Shown here: positions 1-10,036 of the stretch, one piece after another | How the letters are laid out: each line of letters opens with the position of its first letter | Numbering within the stretch: the first letter of the stretch is position 1 | DNA from: an uncultured Erysipelotrichaceae bacterium | GTDB taxonomy: Bacteria; Bacillota_I; Bacilli_A; Erysipelotrichales; Erysipelotrichaceae | Direction of reading: 5' to 3' | Length of the DNA stretch: 37,034 bases | Assembly: GCA_947167125.1 (NCBI GenBank) | Contig: CAMVGT010000024.1 | Coordinates: 1 to 37,034 of the forward strand | Program-made: the position numbers and the translations under genes | The notes under the pieces: generated by a model | The model's database searches: none | Told to the model about the DNA's origin: nothing | Seen by the model: the letters and a program-made list of their open reading frames with translations, nothing else

Positions 1-12
1 TATAGGTTTCAG

Positions 13-67
13 ACATCAAAATTGGCTGTTATACGCTGGTTTCCTCCCACTTTTGATGTACATCAAA
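13..67. repeat. Repeated ACATCAAA motif with a 16-nt palindrome downstream of guaA
   Basis: The motif ACATCAAA occurs at 13-20 and 60-67, and its inverse lies at 52-59. The last two abut and form the perfect palindrome TTTGATGTACATCAAA. Read leftward after the guaA stop, the arms at 13-21 and 51-59 can also form a 9-bp stem with a 29-nt loop. It could be an operator for a gene beyond the left edge, or a weak terminator without a U-tract. Function is unknown. Confidence 0.4.
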
Positions 68-78
68 GCCTTGTTGAA

Positions 79-1617
79 CTATTCCCACTCAATTGTTCCG
101 GGAGGCTTGGATGTAATATCAAGAACTGTCCTGTTGACATGCTTTACTTCATTGACAATTCTTGTTGAGATTCTGTCCAGCACATCATACGGAATTCTTG
201 CCCAGTCTGCTGTCATTCCGTCGATTGAAGTGACAGCTCTGATGACAACCGTGTATTCATATGTTCTCTGATCCCCCATAACACCGACTGAACGGATATC
301 CGGCAGACAGGTGAAGTACTGCCAGATCTCTCTGTGAAGACCTGCTTTACGGATCTCTTCTCTGAGAATTGCATCGGATTCACGGACGATTTCCAGTTTT
401 TCTTCCGTGATTTCGCCAAGCACACGGACACCGAGACCGGGTCCCGGGAACGGCTGTCTCCAGACCATCTCTTCCGGCAGTCCGAGTTCTGCGCCGAGTG
501 CTCTGACTTCATCCTTGAACAGTCTGTTAAGCGGTTCGATCAGCTTGAATTTCATATCTTTCGGAAGGCCTTTTACATTATGATGCGACTTGATTTTCTG
601 AGCTGTCTTTGTACCGCTTTCAATGACATCGGTATATAAAGTTCCCTGTGCCAGCCATTTGATTTCCGTGCCTTCCAGCAGTTTTTTTGTTTCATCCGCA
701 AATGTATAGACAAATTCATTGCCGATGATTTTCCGTTTTCTTTCCGGACTGCGCTTTCCTTTCAGCTTTGAAAGGAAACATTCCGACGCATCAACCGGAA
801 TCAGATTCAGATCCATGTTTCTCGTGAATGTATCAATGATTGACTGTGTCTCGCCTTTTCTCATCAGGCCATGGTCAATATACATACAGTAAAGATTCTT
901 TCCGATTGCCTTATTCAAAAGAGCTGCGACAACAGAAGAGTCGACACCGCCGGAAAGTCCGAGCAGAACCTTGTCATCCCCGACTTTTGCGCGGATCTCT
1001 TCTACCTGCTGATCGATGAAATCCTTCATGGACCAGTTGGCCTCGGCTTTGCAGATACGGAAGACAAAGTTCTTTAACATGTCCAGCCCGAATTCGGAAT
1101 TGCGTACTTCCGGATGAAACTGAACCGTATAGATCTGCTTTTCTGCATTCATCGAAGCTGCATAGGGACATGTATCAGAGGATGCTGTTCCTGTAAATCC
1201 TTCCGCAAGCTCCGCCACCTGGTCGCCATGGCTCATCCAGACGGTCTGTGTTTCAGGAAGGCCTTCAAACAGCGGACAGTTTTCGGTATGAATGACTGCT
1301 CTGCCGTATTCTTTCTTTTCACTGGGCTGCACACTGCCGCCGAGCATATAATGGCTCATCTGCATGCCGTAGCAGATGCCGAGAATGGGAAGCCCGGATT
1401 TATAAATTTTCGGATCGCATTTCGGTGCGCGTTCTTCATAAACACTGTTGGGACCGCCTGAGAAAACAATTCCCTTCACATCTTTCATCGCAAGGATTTT
1501 CTTCAGTTTTGTTTTTCCAGGAAGAAGTTCACTGTATACACCGAATTCACGGATTCTGCGCGCAATGAGCTGATTGTACTGACTGCCGAAATCAAGAACG
1601 ATAATCTTATCCGCCAT
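79..1617 (-). CDS. guaA: GMP synthase (glutamine-hydrolysing)
   Basis: It converts XMP, ATP and glutamine to GMP in purine synthesis, in the cytosol. The N-terminal class I amidotransferase domain has nucleophile Cys82 in GICYGMQ and His168/Glu170 in FHPE. The ATP-pyrophosphatase domain has the PP-loop SGGVDS at 222-227, and the C-terminal dimerisation domain ends in IEWE. At 512 residues it has the usual family length. The start is the ATG at 1617 (MADKIIV), because a strong SD (AAGGAGAA) precedes it; the ATG six codons upstream overlaps that SD. It lies 53 bp downstream of pyrG on the same strand, so co-transcription of GTP and CTP synthesis genes is likely. No clear terminator follows it in the 78 bp left in the window. 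Confidence 0.97.
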   Translation of the reverse strand: MADKIIVLDFGSQYNQLIARRIREFGVYSELLPGKTKLKKILAMKDVKGIVFSGGPNSVYEERAPKCDPKIYKSGLPILGICYGMQMSHYMLGGSVQPSEKKEYGRAVIHTENCPLFEGLPETQTVWMSHGDQVAELAEGFTGTASSDTCPYAASMNAEKQIYTVQFHPEVRNSEFGLDMLKNFVFRICKAEANWSMKDFIDQQVEEIRAKVGDDKVLLGLSGGVDSSVVAALLNKAIGKNLYCMYIDHGLMRKGETQSIIDTFTRNMDLNLIPVDASECFLSKLKGKRSPERKRKIIGNEFVYTFADETKKLLEGTEIKWLAQGTLYTDVIESGTKTAQKIKSHHNVKGLPKDMKFKLIEPLNRLFKDEVRALGAELGLPEEMVWRQPFPGPGLGVRVLGEITEEKLEIVRESDAILREEIRKAGLHREIWQYFTCLPDIRSVGVMGDQRTYEYTVVIRAVTSIDGMTADWARIPYDVLDRISTRIVNEVKHVNRTVLDITSKPPGTIEWE

Positions 1618-1670
1618 AATTGCTTTCTCCTTCATTTTTAATAGTCACAATCATACAGGATTCAGTCTGT

Positions 1671-3269
1671 TCATGCATCAGTTTTTTTCATGCATGCGCA
1701 AAGAAATCCGGTAAAAAGCGGATGCGGTCTGTCAGGCCTGCTCTGGAATTCCGGATGGTACTGCACACCGACGAAGAAATCACAGTTTTCATTCTCAACC
1801 GCCTCCACAAGCAGCCTGTCGGGAGAAGTGCCGGCAATCTTCATTCCGTGTTCTTCAAATTCATTGCGGTATTCATTATTGAACTCATAGCGGTGGCGGT
1901 GGCGCTCATGAATCAGATCCTGCTGATAACATTGATAAAGAAGCGTGTCTTTCCGGACTGCACATGGATAGGCACCGAGTCTCATCGTGCCGCCTTTATC
2001 GATTTCATCCGACTGGTTCTCCATGAAATCAATCACCTTATGCGTGCTGGATTCATCAAATTCATTGGAATGCGCATCGCTGTATCCAAGGACATGCCTT
2101 GCAAATTCAATCACCCCGATCTGCATGCCCAGACACAATCCGAGATACGGGATGTTATTTTCTCTTGCATAGGCAGCCGAAGCAATCATGCCTTCAATTC
2201 CTCTTGAGCCGAAGCCTCCCGGCACACAGATGCCGCTGACATCATTAAAGATTTCCGGTGCTGTTTCCGCATTCACATCTTCCGATTCCACCCATTTGAT
2301 GCGGACATGTTTATGAGCCGCATAGCCGGCATGTTTCAATGATTCCGCAACGGAAAGATAGGCATCATGAAGACGGACATATTTACCTACAAGCGCAATC
2401 TTTACTTCACCGTCGGTCTGATGAATACGATCGACCATTTCCTTCCAGTCTGTAAGATCAATTTCATTAGGTTGCAGCCCCAGTTCACGGCAGACAATTG
2501 CCGAGAAGTTCTGTTCTTCCAGCATCAGAGGCGCTTCGTATAAATCCTGCACGGTTGTGTTTTCAATCACGCAGTCCGGTTTGACATTGCAGAAAAGAGC
2601 GATCTTTTTACGCACATCTGAAGGCATATGCCCATCGCATCTGGCAATGATCAGATCGGGCATGACACCGAGATTCTGCAGCTGTCTGACCGAATGCTGG
2701 GTCGGCTTGGATTTGTATTCTTCCGATCCGGGAATAAACGGAACCAGCGTCACATGCATGAAACATACATCCTCCGGCTGTTCCAGTCCGATCTGGCGGA
2801 TCGCTTCGATAAAAGGCTGCGATTCAATGTCCCCGACCGTTCCGCCGATTTCGGTAATTGTGATATCCGCGTTTGCGCGCTCACCGACATTGCGGATAAA
2901 GCGTTTGATTTCATCGGTGATATGCGGAATGATCTGTACCGTTTCACCAAGATACTCGCCTTTTCTTTCCTTCTGCAGAACATTCCAATACGCTCTTCCG
3001 CTGGTCAGATTGGAATAACGGTTCAGATCTTCATCAATAAATCTTTCATAATGCCCGAGGTCAAGATCCGTCTCCGCCCCGTCCTTTGTCACAAACACTT
3101 CGCCATGCTGGTGGGGAGACATCGTTCCCGGATCGATATTGATATACGGATCAAGCTTCTGCGAGATAATCCGGTATCCCCTCTGCTTTAACAGCCTGCC
3201 TAAAGATGCTGCGGTAATTCCTTTTCCAAGTCCTGATACAACTCCCCCTGTCACAAAAATATACTTCAT
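1671..3269 (-). CDS. pyrG: CTP synthase
   Basis: It aminates UTP to CTP using glutamine and ATP. The N-terminal synthetase domain has the P-loop-like VSGLGKGI near residues 11-18 and the expected conserved IGGTVGDIES. The C-terminal glutaminase domain has Cys379 in GLCLGMQ and His505/Glu507 in YHPEF. The length of 532 matches the family. The ATG at 3269 has an SD (AAAGGAAAA) at good spacing. Its leader carries a sigma-A promoter followed immediately by a terminator hairpin, so expression is probably set by transcription attenuation. This resembles pyrG control in Bacillus only in outline, because the G-run start used there is absent here. guaA follows on the same strand. Confidence 0.97.
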   Translation of the reverse strand: MKYIFVTGGVVSGLGKGITAASLGRLLKQRGYRIISQKLDPYINIDPGTMSPHQHGEVFVTKDGAETDLDLGHYERFIDEDLNRYSNLTSGRAYWNVLQKERKGEYLGETVQIIPHITDEIKRFIRNVGERANADITITEIGGTVGDIESQPFIEAIRQIGLEQPEDVCFMHVTLVPFIPGSEEYKSKPTQHSVRQLQNLGVMPDLIIARCDGHMPSDVRKKIALFCNVKPDCVIENTTVQDLYEAPLMLEEQNFSAIVCRELGLQPNEIDLTDWKEMVDRIHQTDGEVKIALVGKYVRLHDAYLSVAESLKHAGYAAHKHVRIKWVESEDVNAETAPEIFNDVSGICVPGGFGSRGIEGMIASAAYARENNIPYLGLCLGMQIGVIEFARHVLGYSDAHSNEFDESSTHKVIDFMENQSDEIDKGGTMRLGAYPCAVRKDTLLYQCYQQDLIHERHRHRYEFNNEYRNEFEEHGMKIAGTSPDRLLVEAVENENCDFFVGVQYHPEFQSRPDRPHPLFTGFLCACMKKTDA

Positions 3270-3299
3270 ACTTTTTCCTTTCCAGCCCTGTGAAACACG

Positions 3300-3354
3300 A
3301 AAAAAGAGGGCAATAAACCTTCGCGGCTGAGCGCCGTTTTTTTTATCGCCCTCT
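3300..3354 (-). terminator. Terminator hairpin inside the pyrG leader (putative attenuator)
   Basis: Read leftward, AGAGGGCGATAAA (3354-3342) pairs over 13 bp, one of them G-U, with TTTATTGCCCTCT (3317-3305), followed by a run of U. A smaller GC hairpin (CGGC/GCCG) sits in the loop. It lies between the promoter at 3365-3393 and the pyrG start, so it can stop transcription before pyrG. It could also end read-through from the upstream ccdA operon. Confidence 0.75.
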
Positions 3355-3364
3355 GGACATTCTG

Positions 3365-3393
3365 ATTATAGACCTCTGCGTGCATGTCCACAA
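3365..3393 (-). promoter_or_regulatory. Sigma-A promoter of pyrG
   Basis: On the minus strand, -35 TTGTGG (3393-3388), a 17-nt spacer and a perfect -10 TATAAT (3370-3365). The predicted start near 3358 is only a few nucleotides before the attenuator stem, so the transcript would begin almost directly with that hairpin. Confidence 0.7.
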
Positions 3394-3409
3394 GTCCGTT
3401 TTTCAGTTT

Positions 3410-4612
3410 TTAATTACTGTTTCTGCAGCTGTCAATGACTTCCAGGAATTCCTCTTCCGGCATGTATCCGGGCATATAGCCGTAGTACTGCCCATCCGGC
3501 TGGATGAAGAATGTGGTCGGATAGCCGCTGACCCCATAGTTCCTTGTCACTTCCAAAGAGGAATCAATCAGAAGACGGAATGAATATCCCTGATTCTTAA
3601 GATACTTCTGAATATATTCAATATCCCCTTCATTGCCGATTCCCGGTGTTACAACCATCAGCACCTGCACATCATCCATCGCGTCCGCTTTTGCCAGTGT
3701 GCCGAGCGACTGGTTGCAGTACCCGCACCATGTTTCATAGAAATCCAGTACAACCGTCTGTCCTTTGAATGAACTCAGACGCACTGTATTTCCTTCTGCA
3801 TCCGCAAGTTCAAAATCATATTCATCGGTTGTCGCGTTTTCACTGCTGTCGGTTTCTGCAGAAGAATCATCCGTTTTCTCTGCTCCGCTGTCAGTATCCG
3901 CGGCGGTGTTTGACGGAATGGCTGAATAATCGCGCACACCCTGCACCATCAGCCAGACACCCATGCCTGCCACAACAATGCCGGAAAGAATGCCGGAATA
4001 CTTCACAATGCCCCTGTACTTTTTCAGGAAACCGAGAACTTCGGAAGTAAACAGTCCCGCAATCAGGAAAATGCAGATAAAGCCGAGTGTATAGCAGCCA
4101 AGATACATCCAGCCCTGTGCGGATGTTTCCGCCTGCGAAGCACGCAGGACCGCCTGGGCAAGCATCGGCCCGACGCATGGCGTCCAGGCAAAGCTGACGG
4201 TAAATCCAAACACCCATGCCCCAAGAAAACTCATCGGGCCTTCCTGTTTTCTTCCGGCAGTGATTCTGTTCAGAAGCGGAATCTGGATAATGCCGAGAAC
4301 CGATAATCCCATGATCAGCAGGATCATGCCGCCGATTAATTCAAACAGAACACGGTAGGACTGAAACAGTGAACGCAGCGCCGCGGTGCTGAGACCGGCA
4401 ATCGCGAAAACCGTACTGATGCCGAGCACAAAGCCAAGCGTGAGCAGGAAGGTTTTCATCCGGTCATAGCGGACGGTTCCGTCTTCATCCACGGTCTGGG
4501 CGCCTTTTGTAAGATAGGCAAAATACAGCGGAATCAGAGGCAGAACACAGGGTGAGAAGAATGAAAGCAGTCCTTCGAGAAAAAGACTGCCTGCTGTAAG
4601 CTGTGTATTCAT
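3410..4612 (-). CDS. CcdA/DsbD-type membrane thiol transporter fused to a TlpA-like thioredoxin domain
   Basis: It probably moves reducing equivalents across the membrane and delivers them through its own thioredoxin domain. Residues 1-225 form about six membrane segments with the two hallmark CcdA cysteines, Cys22 in FFSPCVLP and Cys146 in WTPCVGP. A linker rich in Asp, Ser, Thr and Glu (about 232-262) leads to a thioredoxin fold with CxxC Cys296/Cys299 (WCGYC) and cis-Pro365 (GYPTTF), which would lie outside the cell. The ATG at 4612 is preferred over the GTG two codons upstream because the SD (GGAGAG, overlapping the uppP stop) is correctly spaced for it. It is last in a malQ-uppP-ccdA operon. 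No cytochrome c genes are nearby, so a role in extracytoplasmic disulfide reduction is more likely than haem ligation. The partner proteins are unknown. Confidence 0.9.
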   Translation of the reverse strand: MNTQLTAGSLFLEGLLSFFSPCVLPLIPLYFAYLTKGAQTVDEDGTVRYDRMKTFLLTLGFVLGISTVFAIAGLSTAALRSLFQSYRVLFELIGGMILLIMGLSVLGIIQIPLLNRITAGRKQEGPMSFLGAWVFGFTVSFAWTPCVGPMLAQAVLRASQAETSAQGWMYLGCYTLGFICIFLIAGLFTSEVLGFLKKYRGIVKYSGILSGIVVAGMGVWLMVQGVRDYSAIPSNTAADTDSGAEKTDDSSAETDSSENATTDEYDFELADAEGNTVRLSSFKGQTVVLDFYETWCGYCNQSLGTLAKADAMDDVQVLMVVTPGIGNEGDIEYIQKYLKNQGYSFRLLIDSSLEVTRNYGVSGYPTTFFIQPDGQYYGYMPGYMPEEEFLEVIDSCRNSN

Positions 4613-4624
4613 GTTCACACTCTC

Positions 4625-5479
4625 CTATGCAAGAACACCGAACAGTGTGAATATCAGCATCAGCACACCGAGGATAATCCGGTAGAAACCGAACAGTGTG
4701 AAATCATGCTGACGGATGTAATTCATCATGAAGCGGATGAAAACCATTGAAACGAAGAAGGCTGCCGCCATTCCGGCCAGCAGGATGCAGACCGCGGTCA
4801 TGCTCATGGCAGCTCCGCCGATCATATATTTGACAATCTTGAGCAGTGAAGCTCCGAACATCACCGGGATTGCCAGAAAAAAGGAAAACTCAACAGCAGT
4901 AACACGGTTGAAGCCCATCATCGTTTCGCCGAAGATTGTGGCACCGCTTCTGCTGGTTCCCGGAATCAATGCCAGAATCTGCCAGAAGCCTACCAGCAAT
5001 GCATGGATCGGAGCGATTCTTCCGATTGATGTGACTTTCACATCCCGGTCCTGGAATTCCATCCAGATCAGAAGTACACCGACCGTGATTAACATGAATG
5101 AGATCACCCATGAGGAACTTAACGCATTGTCAATGACATCATCCAGCAGGATGCCTGCAATTCCGGTCGGAATGCATGCGATCAGAATCATGACCCACAT
5201 TCTGAAGATGTTGTTCTTTCTCTTTTTTGCAATCTTCTTCTGAAACGGATTCAGTCTTTTGTGATACAGGACAACGACCGCAAGAATGCTGCCGAGCTGG
5301 ATTACGACCTTATAGAGGTCCCAGAATTCCTGATTGAATGCCGTGTTATCAAATACATTCAGCGGCAGAAAGGAACGCATCATAATCAGATGCGCCGTTG
5401 AGCTTACCGGCAGCCATTCGGTAATTCCCTGCACAATGCCGTAAAGAATGGATTTGATGAGATTAAACAGAAAACCCAT
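4625..5479 (-). CDS. uppP: Undecaprenyl-diphosphatase (BacA/UppP family)
   Basis: It dephosphorylates undecaprenyl pyrophosphate at the membrane, recycling the lipid carrier for cell-wall synthesis; overproduction is known to give bacitracin resistance. The 284-residue protein has about eight hydrophobic segments. Both family signatures are present: QGITEWLPVSSTAH (residues 17-30, with Glu21 and Ser26/Ser27) and PGTSRSGAT (173-181). The SD (GAGGAAT) overlaps the malQ stop 5 bp upstream, and its own stop overlaps the ccdA SD, so translation of the three genes is probably coupled. Confidence 0.95.
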   Translation of the reverse strand: MGFLFNLIKSILYGIVQGITEWLPVSSTAHLIMMRSFLPLNVFDNTAFNQEFWDLYKVVIQLGSILAVVVLYHKRLNPFQKKIAKKRKNNIFRMWVMILIACIPTGIAGILLDDVIDNALSSSWVISFMLITVGVLLIWMEFQDRDVKVTSIGRIAPIHALLVGFWQILALIPGTSRSGATIFGETMMGFNRVTAVEFSFFLAIPVMFGASLLKIVKYMIGGAAMSMTAVCILLAGMAAAFFVSMVFIRFMMNYIRQHDFTLFGFYRIILGVLMLIFTLFGVLA

Positions 5480-5484
5480 TGGCC

Positions 5485-6945
5485 TTATTCCTCACATTCA
5501 ATCCGGCCTGCCTCTTCCAGCAGACTGCGGATATCTTTTGTCTTTGACGCAAATGCGGAAAGCGATGTCAGACGCCACATCCAGTTCGGCGCACCGACTG
5601 TACCCGGCGTATTGAGTCTTGCCGAATGGCCGAGATGGAGCCAGTCGGCAAGCGGAATGACTGCCATTTCCGCCTGTGTATGCATCACATAGCTCAGCAC
5701 ATCATTCATAAAGCTGTGGGTATGATAGCCTTCAGAGCGCAGATATCTGCGCATCTTTCTCTTTTCAGCCTGTGACTTTTCCCTGTACCATGCAAAGATT
5801 GTGTCATTGTCATGGGTTCCGGTATAGACCAGCTGCAGCGGCTTGTCATGCACATCGGATTCATCCGGCAGGAAAGCAAACTGAATGACTCTCATGCCCG
5901 GGAAGCTGTAATGATCACGCAGCTGGTGAACTTCAGCTCTCAGATCGCCGAGATCTTCAGCCACAATCTTCAGATCTTCTGTCTTATCAAATAATGTATC
6001 GAACAGCTGATAGCCGGGTGCCTCCACCCAGACGCCGTCGATTGCGGTAGGACATTCCGCATTGATCTTCCAATAGGTATCAAATGCGCGGAAATGGTCA
6101 ATCCGGATGATATCGAACAGTCTCTGGGTATAGGAAATACGTTCGACCCAGAATGAGAAATCATTCTCCTGCATATAATCCCAGTCATAGATCGGGTTGC
6201 CCCATCTCTGTCCGGTCGCGGAGAAATAATCCGGCGGTACACCGGCAATGAAGATCGGTCTGCCGTCATCATCGAGCAGGAAGCTCTTTCTGTCTGCCCA
6301 GACATCAGCAGAGTCAATGCCGACATAGAAAGGAATGTCTCCCATGATTTCAATACCGCGGTCATTGGCATACTGCTTCAGATCCTTCCACTGCAGATAC
6401 AGCATATACTGCTTGAATACTTCAAACAGGATTTCATCTTCAAAAGGCTTCAGGATAAGATTGCCGGTAACCGGCTGATTCTTTTCATCCGCGTCTTCCC
6501 ATTCAAGCCAGCATCTCATGCCGTTCTTCTTTTTCAGCGCCATGAATACGGAATAGTTTTTCACCCATTCCTGATAGGAGAATGCCGAATAGTTCAGATC
6601 CGGCTTGAAATTGGCATATGCTTCGCGCAGATACGGTTCCCTGAATTTTCTGACTGCTTCATAATCGATCTGCTTCGCCTTCTTATTAAAGGAAGGAGCT
6701 TTCCGGATCAGACCGAGTTCATGCAAGCGGTCAAGGGAAATATAAATATCATCCATTGCATAGGATGAATAAGGCTGATAAGGAGAATTGCCGTAGCCGA
6801 GCGGATTCAGAGGGAGGATCTGCCAGATCGAAAATCCTGCTCTGGCAGCCAGATCCACAAAATGGTATGTTTCTTTGCCGAACGAACCGCAGCCGTGTCT
6901 TGACGGTATGGATGCGACAGGCATCAGTATTCCTGCTTTTTTCAT
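5485..6945 (-). CDS. malQ: 4-alpha-glucanotransferase (amylomaltase, GH77)
   Basis: It transfers 1,4-alpha-glucan segments between maltodextrins, making chains suitable for phosphorylase. At 486 residues it has the short bacterial form. GH77 features are visible: nucleophile Asp283 in RIDHFRAF, acid/base Glu330 in VAEDLG, and the HDNDT motif at 378-382. The ATG at 6945 (MKKAGILMP) has an SD (GAGG) 8 nt upstream; the longer open frame to 7026 lacks one. It is divergent from glgP, giving a paired glycogen/maltodextrin locus. A weak promoter, TGGAAA-17-TATTCT with its -10 at 6979-6974, is possible. It leads an operon with the apparently unrelated envelope genes uppP and ccdA. Confidence 0.95.
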   Translation of the reverse strand: MKKAGILMPVASIPSRHGCGSFGKETYHFVDLAARAGFSIWQILPLNPLGYGNSPYQPYSSYAMDDIYISLDRLHELGLIRKAPSFNKKAKQIDYEAVRKFREPYLREAYANFKPDLNYSAFSYQEWVKNYSVFMALKKKNGMRCWLEWEDADEKNQPVTGNLILKPFEDEILFEVFKQYMLYLQWKDLKQYANDRGIEIMGDIPFYVGIDSADVWADRKSFLLDDDGRPIFIAGVPPDYFSATGQRWGNPIYDWDYMQENDFSFWVERISYTQRLFDIIRIDHFRAFDTYWKINAECPTAIDGVWVEAPGYQLFDTLFDKTEDLKIVAEDLGDLRAEVHQLRDHYSFPGMRVIQFAFLPDESDVHDKPLQLVYTGTHDNDTIFAWYREKSQAEKRKMRRYLRSEGYHTHSFMNDVLSYVMHTQAEMAVIPLADWLHLGHSARLNTPGTVGAPNWMWRLTSLSAFASKTKDIRSLLEEAGRIECEE

Positions 6946-7090
6946 AATTGCAACCTCATATTTATTCAGAATAAGAATAAACCAAACACCGTCTTTTTTC
7001 CACAGCGCCGACCCCAAAAAATCCACGCATGCATGTCAAACATGCCGTAAACACGCGGTTTTTTACTTATATAAGAAGAGTAAGAAAAGC

Positions 7091-7118
7091 GTGACACTGA
7101 AACGGATTGTGTTATACT
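7091..7118 (+). promoter_or_regulatory. Promoter of glgP
   Basis: -35 GTGACA (7091-7096), a 16-nt spacer and -10 TATACT (7113-7118) preceded by an extended TG (TGtTATACT). It leads to a leader of about 45 nt with a strong SD (AAGGAGG, 7151-7157). Confidence 0.6.
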
Positions 7119-7168
7119 TTTCAACTGTAATTGCCGGAATGCCGGTTTACAAGGAGGAAAAGCAGATT

Positions 7169-9427
7169 ATGTCACTGGAAAACGAATTTGCGGAATATCT
7201 GAAAAAACCGCTTTCCAATGCATCTGCTTCTGAAATTTATGAAGCAATGGTTGACCTGGTGAAAGCCAGATCCGCAGCTCTGCCGAAAATCAGAAGCAAT
7301 AAAAAAGTCTATTACATCAGTGCTGAATTCCTGGTCGGAAAACAGCTGGGTAAGAATCTGATCAACCTGGGAATCTATGACGAAATGAACCGTCTTCTTT
7401 CCGCCAACGGAATCAGAATGGAAGATATTGAAAAGGAAGAAAAAGAACCGTCCCTCGGAAACGGCGGTCTCGGCAGACTGGCTGCCTGCTTCCTGGATTC
7501 GATCGCAACACTGGATCTGGAAGGAGACGGCGTCGGACTGAACTATCATTTCGGCCTCTTCAAGCAGCAGTTCCGCGATCGCAAGCAGTATGAAGTACCT
7601 GATGAATGGCTCTCCGGCAAAAACATGCTCAGAGATACAGGCGTTCATTTTGAAGTTTCCCTTGCCGGAAAAACATATGAATCCAGAATGTACGATCTGG
7701 ATGTCATCGGCTATCACGGAAACAGAAACACCCTGCACCTGTTCGATCTTGATACAGTCGATGAAAGCATTGTCCATGACGGCATTGCCTTTGACAAAAC
7801 CGATATTGCGAAGAACCTGACTCTGTTCCTGTATCCGGATGATTCCGATAAAAACGGACAGCTGTTAAGAATCTATCAGCAGTATTTCATGGTTGCCAAC
7901 GCAGCCCAGCTGATTCTGAAGGAAGAAAAGGAAAAAGGACATGATATCCGCCATCTTGACCGCTATGTCGCGATTCAGATCAACGATACCCACCCTTCTC
8001 TGATTATTCCGGAACTGATGCGCCTGCTGATCAATGAAGGCATCACATTGAAGCACGCAGCTGACATTGTATCCAATGTCTGTGCCTATACAAACCACAC
8101 AATCCTTGCGGAAGCTCTTGAAAAGTGGCCGCTGAGCTACCTGATGCAGGTTGTACCGCAGCTGATTCCGATCATTGAAGGTCTGGACTATGCGGCTTAC
8201 TGCGCTTTCAACGGCAACCCGGATCTCGCGATCATCGATGATCAGAACCGTGTTCATATGGCAAAAATGGATATGCATTTCTCCCATTCCATCAACGGCG
8301 TGGCGGCTCTGCATACCGAGATCCTCAAGCACCAGGAACTCAAGCCTTTCTACAATGTCTATGCAAGCAAGTTCAACAACAAGACAAACGGCATCACATT
8401 CCGCCGTTTCCTGATGCATTCCAACCCTGAGCTTTCCGATTATATCGATCACCTCATCGGTGAAGGATGGAAGTCCGACGCGAATCATCTGGAAGAACTG
8501 CTGAGATATTATAACGATGAAAACGTGCTCGACCATCTGGTTGAAATCAAATATCACAACAAGCAGCGCGCTGCCCGTCTGATCAAAGAAAGAGAAGGCA
8601 TTGAAGTTGATCCCAACTCCATCTTCGACGTTCAGATCAAGCGTATGCATGAATATAAGAGGCAGCAGATGAACGCCCTCTGGGTCATCTACAAATACCT
8701 GATGATCAAGCGCGGCCAGAAGCCGATGACACCGATCACCGTCATCTTCGGCGGCAAGGCAGCTCCTGCCTATACAATGGCAAAGAATATCATTCACCTG
8801 ATTCTCTGCCTGCAGGAACTGATCAACAACGATCCGGATGTTGCACCCTGGCTGAAAGTTGTCATGTTGACAAACTACAACGTCCACAAGGCGGAAGCAG
8901 TTGTTCCGGCATGCGATATCTCCGAACAGATTTCCCTGGCTTCCAAGGAAGCTTCCGGAACCGGCAATATGAAGTTCATGTTGAACGGTGCTGTCACACT
9001 GGGTACAGCGGACGGCGCGAATGTTGAAATCCGCAATCTTGTCGGTATGGATAACATCTATATCTTCGGCAAGACATCGGATGAAGTCATCGGTCTGTAT
9101 AACTCCCATGGCTACCATTCCGCAGATTTCTATTACCGTTCCGCTTCCATCCACGAAATCGTAGATTTCCTGACCGGTCCGGAACTCTCCGCAATCGGCG
9201 ATGTCAATATGCTCGGCGAGCTGAGAGAAAACCTGATCAACAAAGACTGGTTCATGACTCTGCTCGATATTGAAAGCTATTGCGCAGTCAAGGAAACAGC
9301 ACTGTACGATTATGAAAACCGTGCATGGTGGAAGAGAAAGTCTCTGGTCAATACAGCCAAGGCAGGTTTCTTCAGCAGTGACAGAACAATCCGTGAGTAT
9401 AACTGGGACATCTGGAATCTGAAATAA
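7169..9427 (+). CDS. glgP: Glycogen/starch/maltodextrin phosphorylase (GT35)
   Basis: It phosphorolyses alpha-1,4-glucans to glucose-1-phosphate with a PLP cofactor. The PLP lysine is Lys602 in the family signature [12 protein letters not shown]. Other family blocks are [11 protein letters not shown] near the N-terminus, [16 protein letters not shown], and [14 protein letters not shown]. The length is 752 from the ATG at 7169 (MSLENEF), which follows AAGGAGG; the open frame runs about 100 codons further upstream but without initiation signals, through the promoter. Together with divergent malQ it forms a glycogen/maltodextrin breakdown pair. Whether it prefers glycogen or maltodextrin cannot be told from sequence. 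Confidence 0.96.
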   Translation: MSLENEFAEYLKKPLSNASASEIYEAMVDLVKARSAALPKIRSNKKVYYISAEFLVGKQLGKNLINLGIYDEMNRLLSANGIRMEDIEKEEKEPSLGNGGLGRLAACFLDSIATLDLEGDGVGLNYHFGLFKQQFRDRKQYEVPDEWLSGKNMLRDTGVHFEVSLAGKTYESRMYDLDVIGYHGNRNTLHLFDLDTVDESIVHDGIAFDKTDIAKNLTLFLYPDDSDKNGQLLRIYQQYFMVANAAQLILKEEKEKGHDIRHLDRYVAIQINDTHPSLIIPELMRLLINEGITLKHAADIVSNVCAYTNHTILAEALEKWPLSYLMQVVPQLIPIIEGLDYAAYCAFNGNPDLAIIDDQNRVHMAKMDMHFSHSINGVAALHTEILKHQELKPFYNVYASKFNNKTNGITFRRFLMHSNPELSDYIDHLIGEGWKSDANHLEELLRYYNDENVLDHLVEIKYHNKQRAARLIKEREGIEVDPNSIFDVQIKRMHEYKRQQMNALWVIYKYLMIKRGQKPMTPITVIFGGKAAPAYTMAKNIIHLILCLQELINNDPDVAPWLKVVMLTNYNVHKAEAVVPACDISEQISLASKEASGTGNMKFMLNGAVTLGTADGANVEIRNLVGMDNIYIFGKTSDEVIGLYNSHGYHSADFYYRSASIHEIVDFLTGPELSAIGDVNMLGELRENLINKDWFMTLLDIESYCAVKETALYDYENRAWWKRKSLVNTAKAGFFSSDRTIREYNWDIWNLK

Positions 9428-9438
9428 TGTATGATATA

Positions 9439-9462
9439 GGGGCATGGGGAAATGCCCCTTTT
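9439..9462 (+). terminator. Short hairpin between glgP and the cyclophilin gene
   Basis: GGGGCAT (9439-9445) pairs with ATGCCCC (9452-9458), then TTTT. The stem is only 7 bp and the U-tract is short, so it may be a partial terminator allowing some read-through into the next gene. Confidence 0.55.
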
Positions 9463-9484
9463 CAATAACGGAGGAAAAAACGAT

Positions 9485-9961
9485 ATGGTAATTATTGAAA
9501 TGGACAACGGCGCAGTCATCAAGATTCAGCTCGATGACAAAGCAGCACCGAAGACCTGCGCAAACTTCCGCAAACTGGTTAAAGCAGGTTTCTATGACGG
9601 TCTGATTTTCCACAGAGTCATCAAAGGCTTCATGATCCAGGGCGGCGATCCGACCGGAACCGGCATGGGCGGAAGCGAAGAAACAATCAAAGGTGAATTC
9701 TCATCCAACGGATTCAACAATCCGCTGAAGCACACAAGAGGCGTTATCTCCATGGCACGTTCCATGAATCCGGATTCCGCTTCCAGCCAGTTCTTCATCA
9801 TGCATCAGGACGCACCGCATCTTGACGGAAGCTATGCCGCATTCGGAAAAGTTGTTGAAGGAATTGAAGCAGTTGATGAAATCGCTTCGGTCAGAACAAA
9901 CTTCCGCGACAAGCCGCTGACACCGGTTGTCATGAAGCACGTCTATCTCGAAAACGAATAA
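9485..9961 (+). CDS. Cyclophilin-type peptidyl-prolyl cis-trans isomerase
   Basis: It catalyses proline isomerisation during protein folding. The 158-residue protein is a single cyclophilin domain with FHRVIKGFMIQGGDPTGTG, SQFFIMH and GSYAAFGKV, covering the catalytic arginine and the proline pocket. There is no signal peptide, so it is cytosolic. The ATG at 9485 follows GGAGG (9470-9474); the earlier in-frame ATG at 9452 lies in the preceding hairpin. It has strong terminators on both sides and is probably expressed alone or by read-through from glgP. Confidence 0.95.
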   Translation: MVIIEMDNGAVIKIQLDDKAAPKTCANFRKLVKAGFYDGLIFHRVIKGFMIQGGDPTGTGMGGSEETIKGEFSSNGFNNPLKHTRGVISMARSMNPDSASSQFFIMHQDAPHLDGSYAAFGKVVEGIEAVDEIASVRTNFRDKPLTPVVMKHVYLENE

Positions 9962-9972
9962 GCATTCCTGTT

Positions 9973-9997
9973 TCCCCGGAAATTCCGGGGATTTTTT
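9973..9997 (+). terminator. Rho-independent terminator of the cyclophilin gene
   Basis: TCCCCGG (9973-9979) pairs with CCGGGGA (9985-9991), with loop AAATT, followed by six T. Confidence 0.85.
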
Positions 9998-10011
9998 CAT
10001 TTGAGGCGCAG

Positions 10012-10036
10012 AAAAAAACAGCCGGAGCTGTTTTTT
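10012..10036 (-). terminator. Terminator of butyrate kinase
   Basis: Read leftward, AAAACAGC, loop TCCG, GCTGTTTT and further T. The stem overlaps the buk stop codon (10037-10035). It is nearly symmetrical, so it may also act on rightward transcripts. Confidence 0.75.

Noticed and set aside
7035-7040. TTGACA on the minus strand as the malQ -35
   Set aside because: The sequence 16-18 nt downstream is G-rich (TGGGGT) and not a -10; a weaker TGGAAA-17-TATTCT pair is nearer the gene.
7865-9613. 582-codon open frame on the minus strand opposite glgP
   Set aside because: It is antisense to a clear phosphorylase gene, has no SD or family similarity and is Cys/His/Ile-rich in a way typical of shadow frames in this codon usage.
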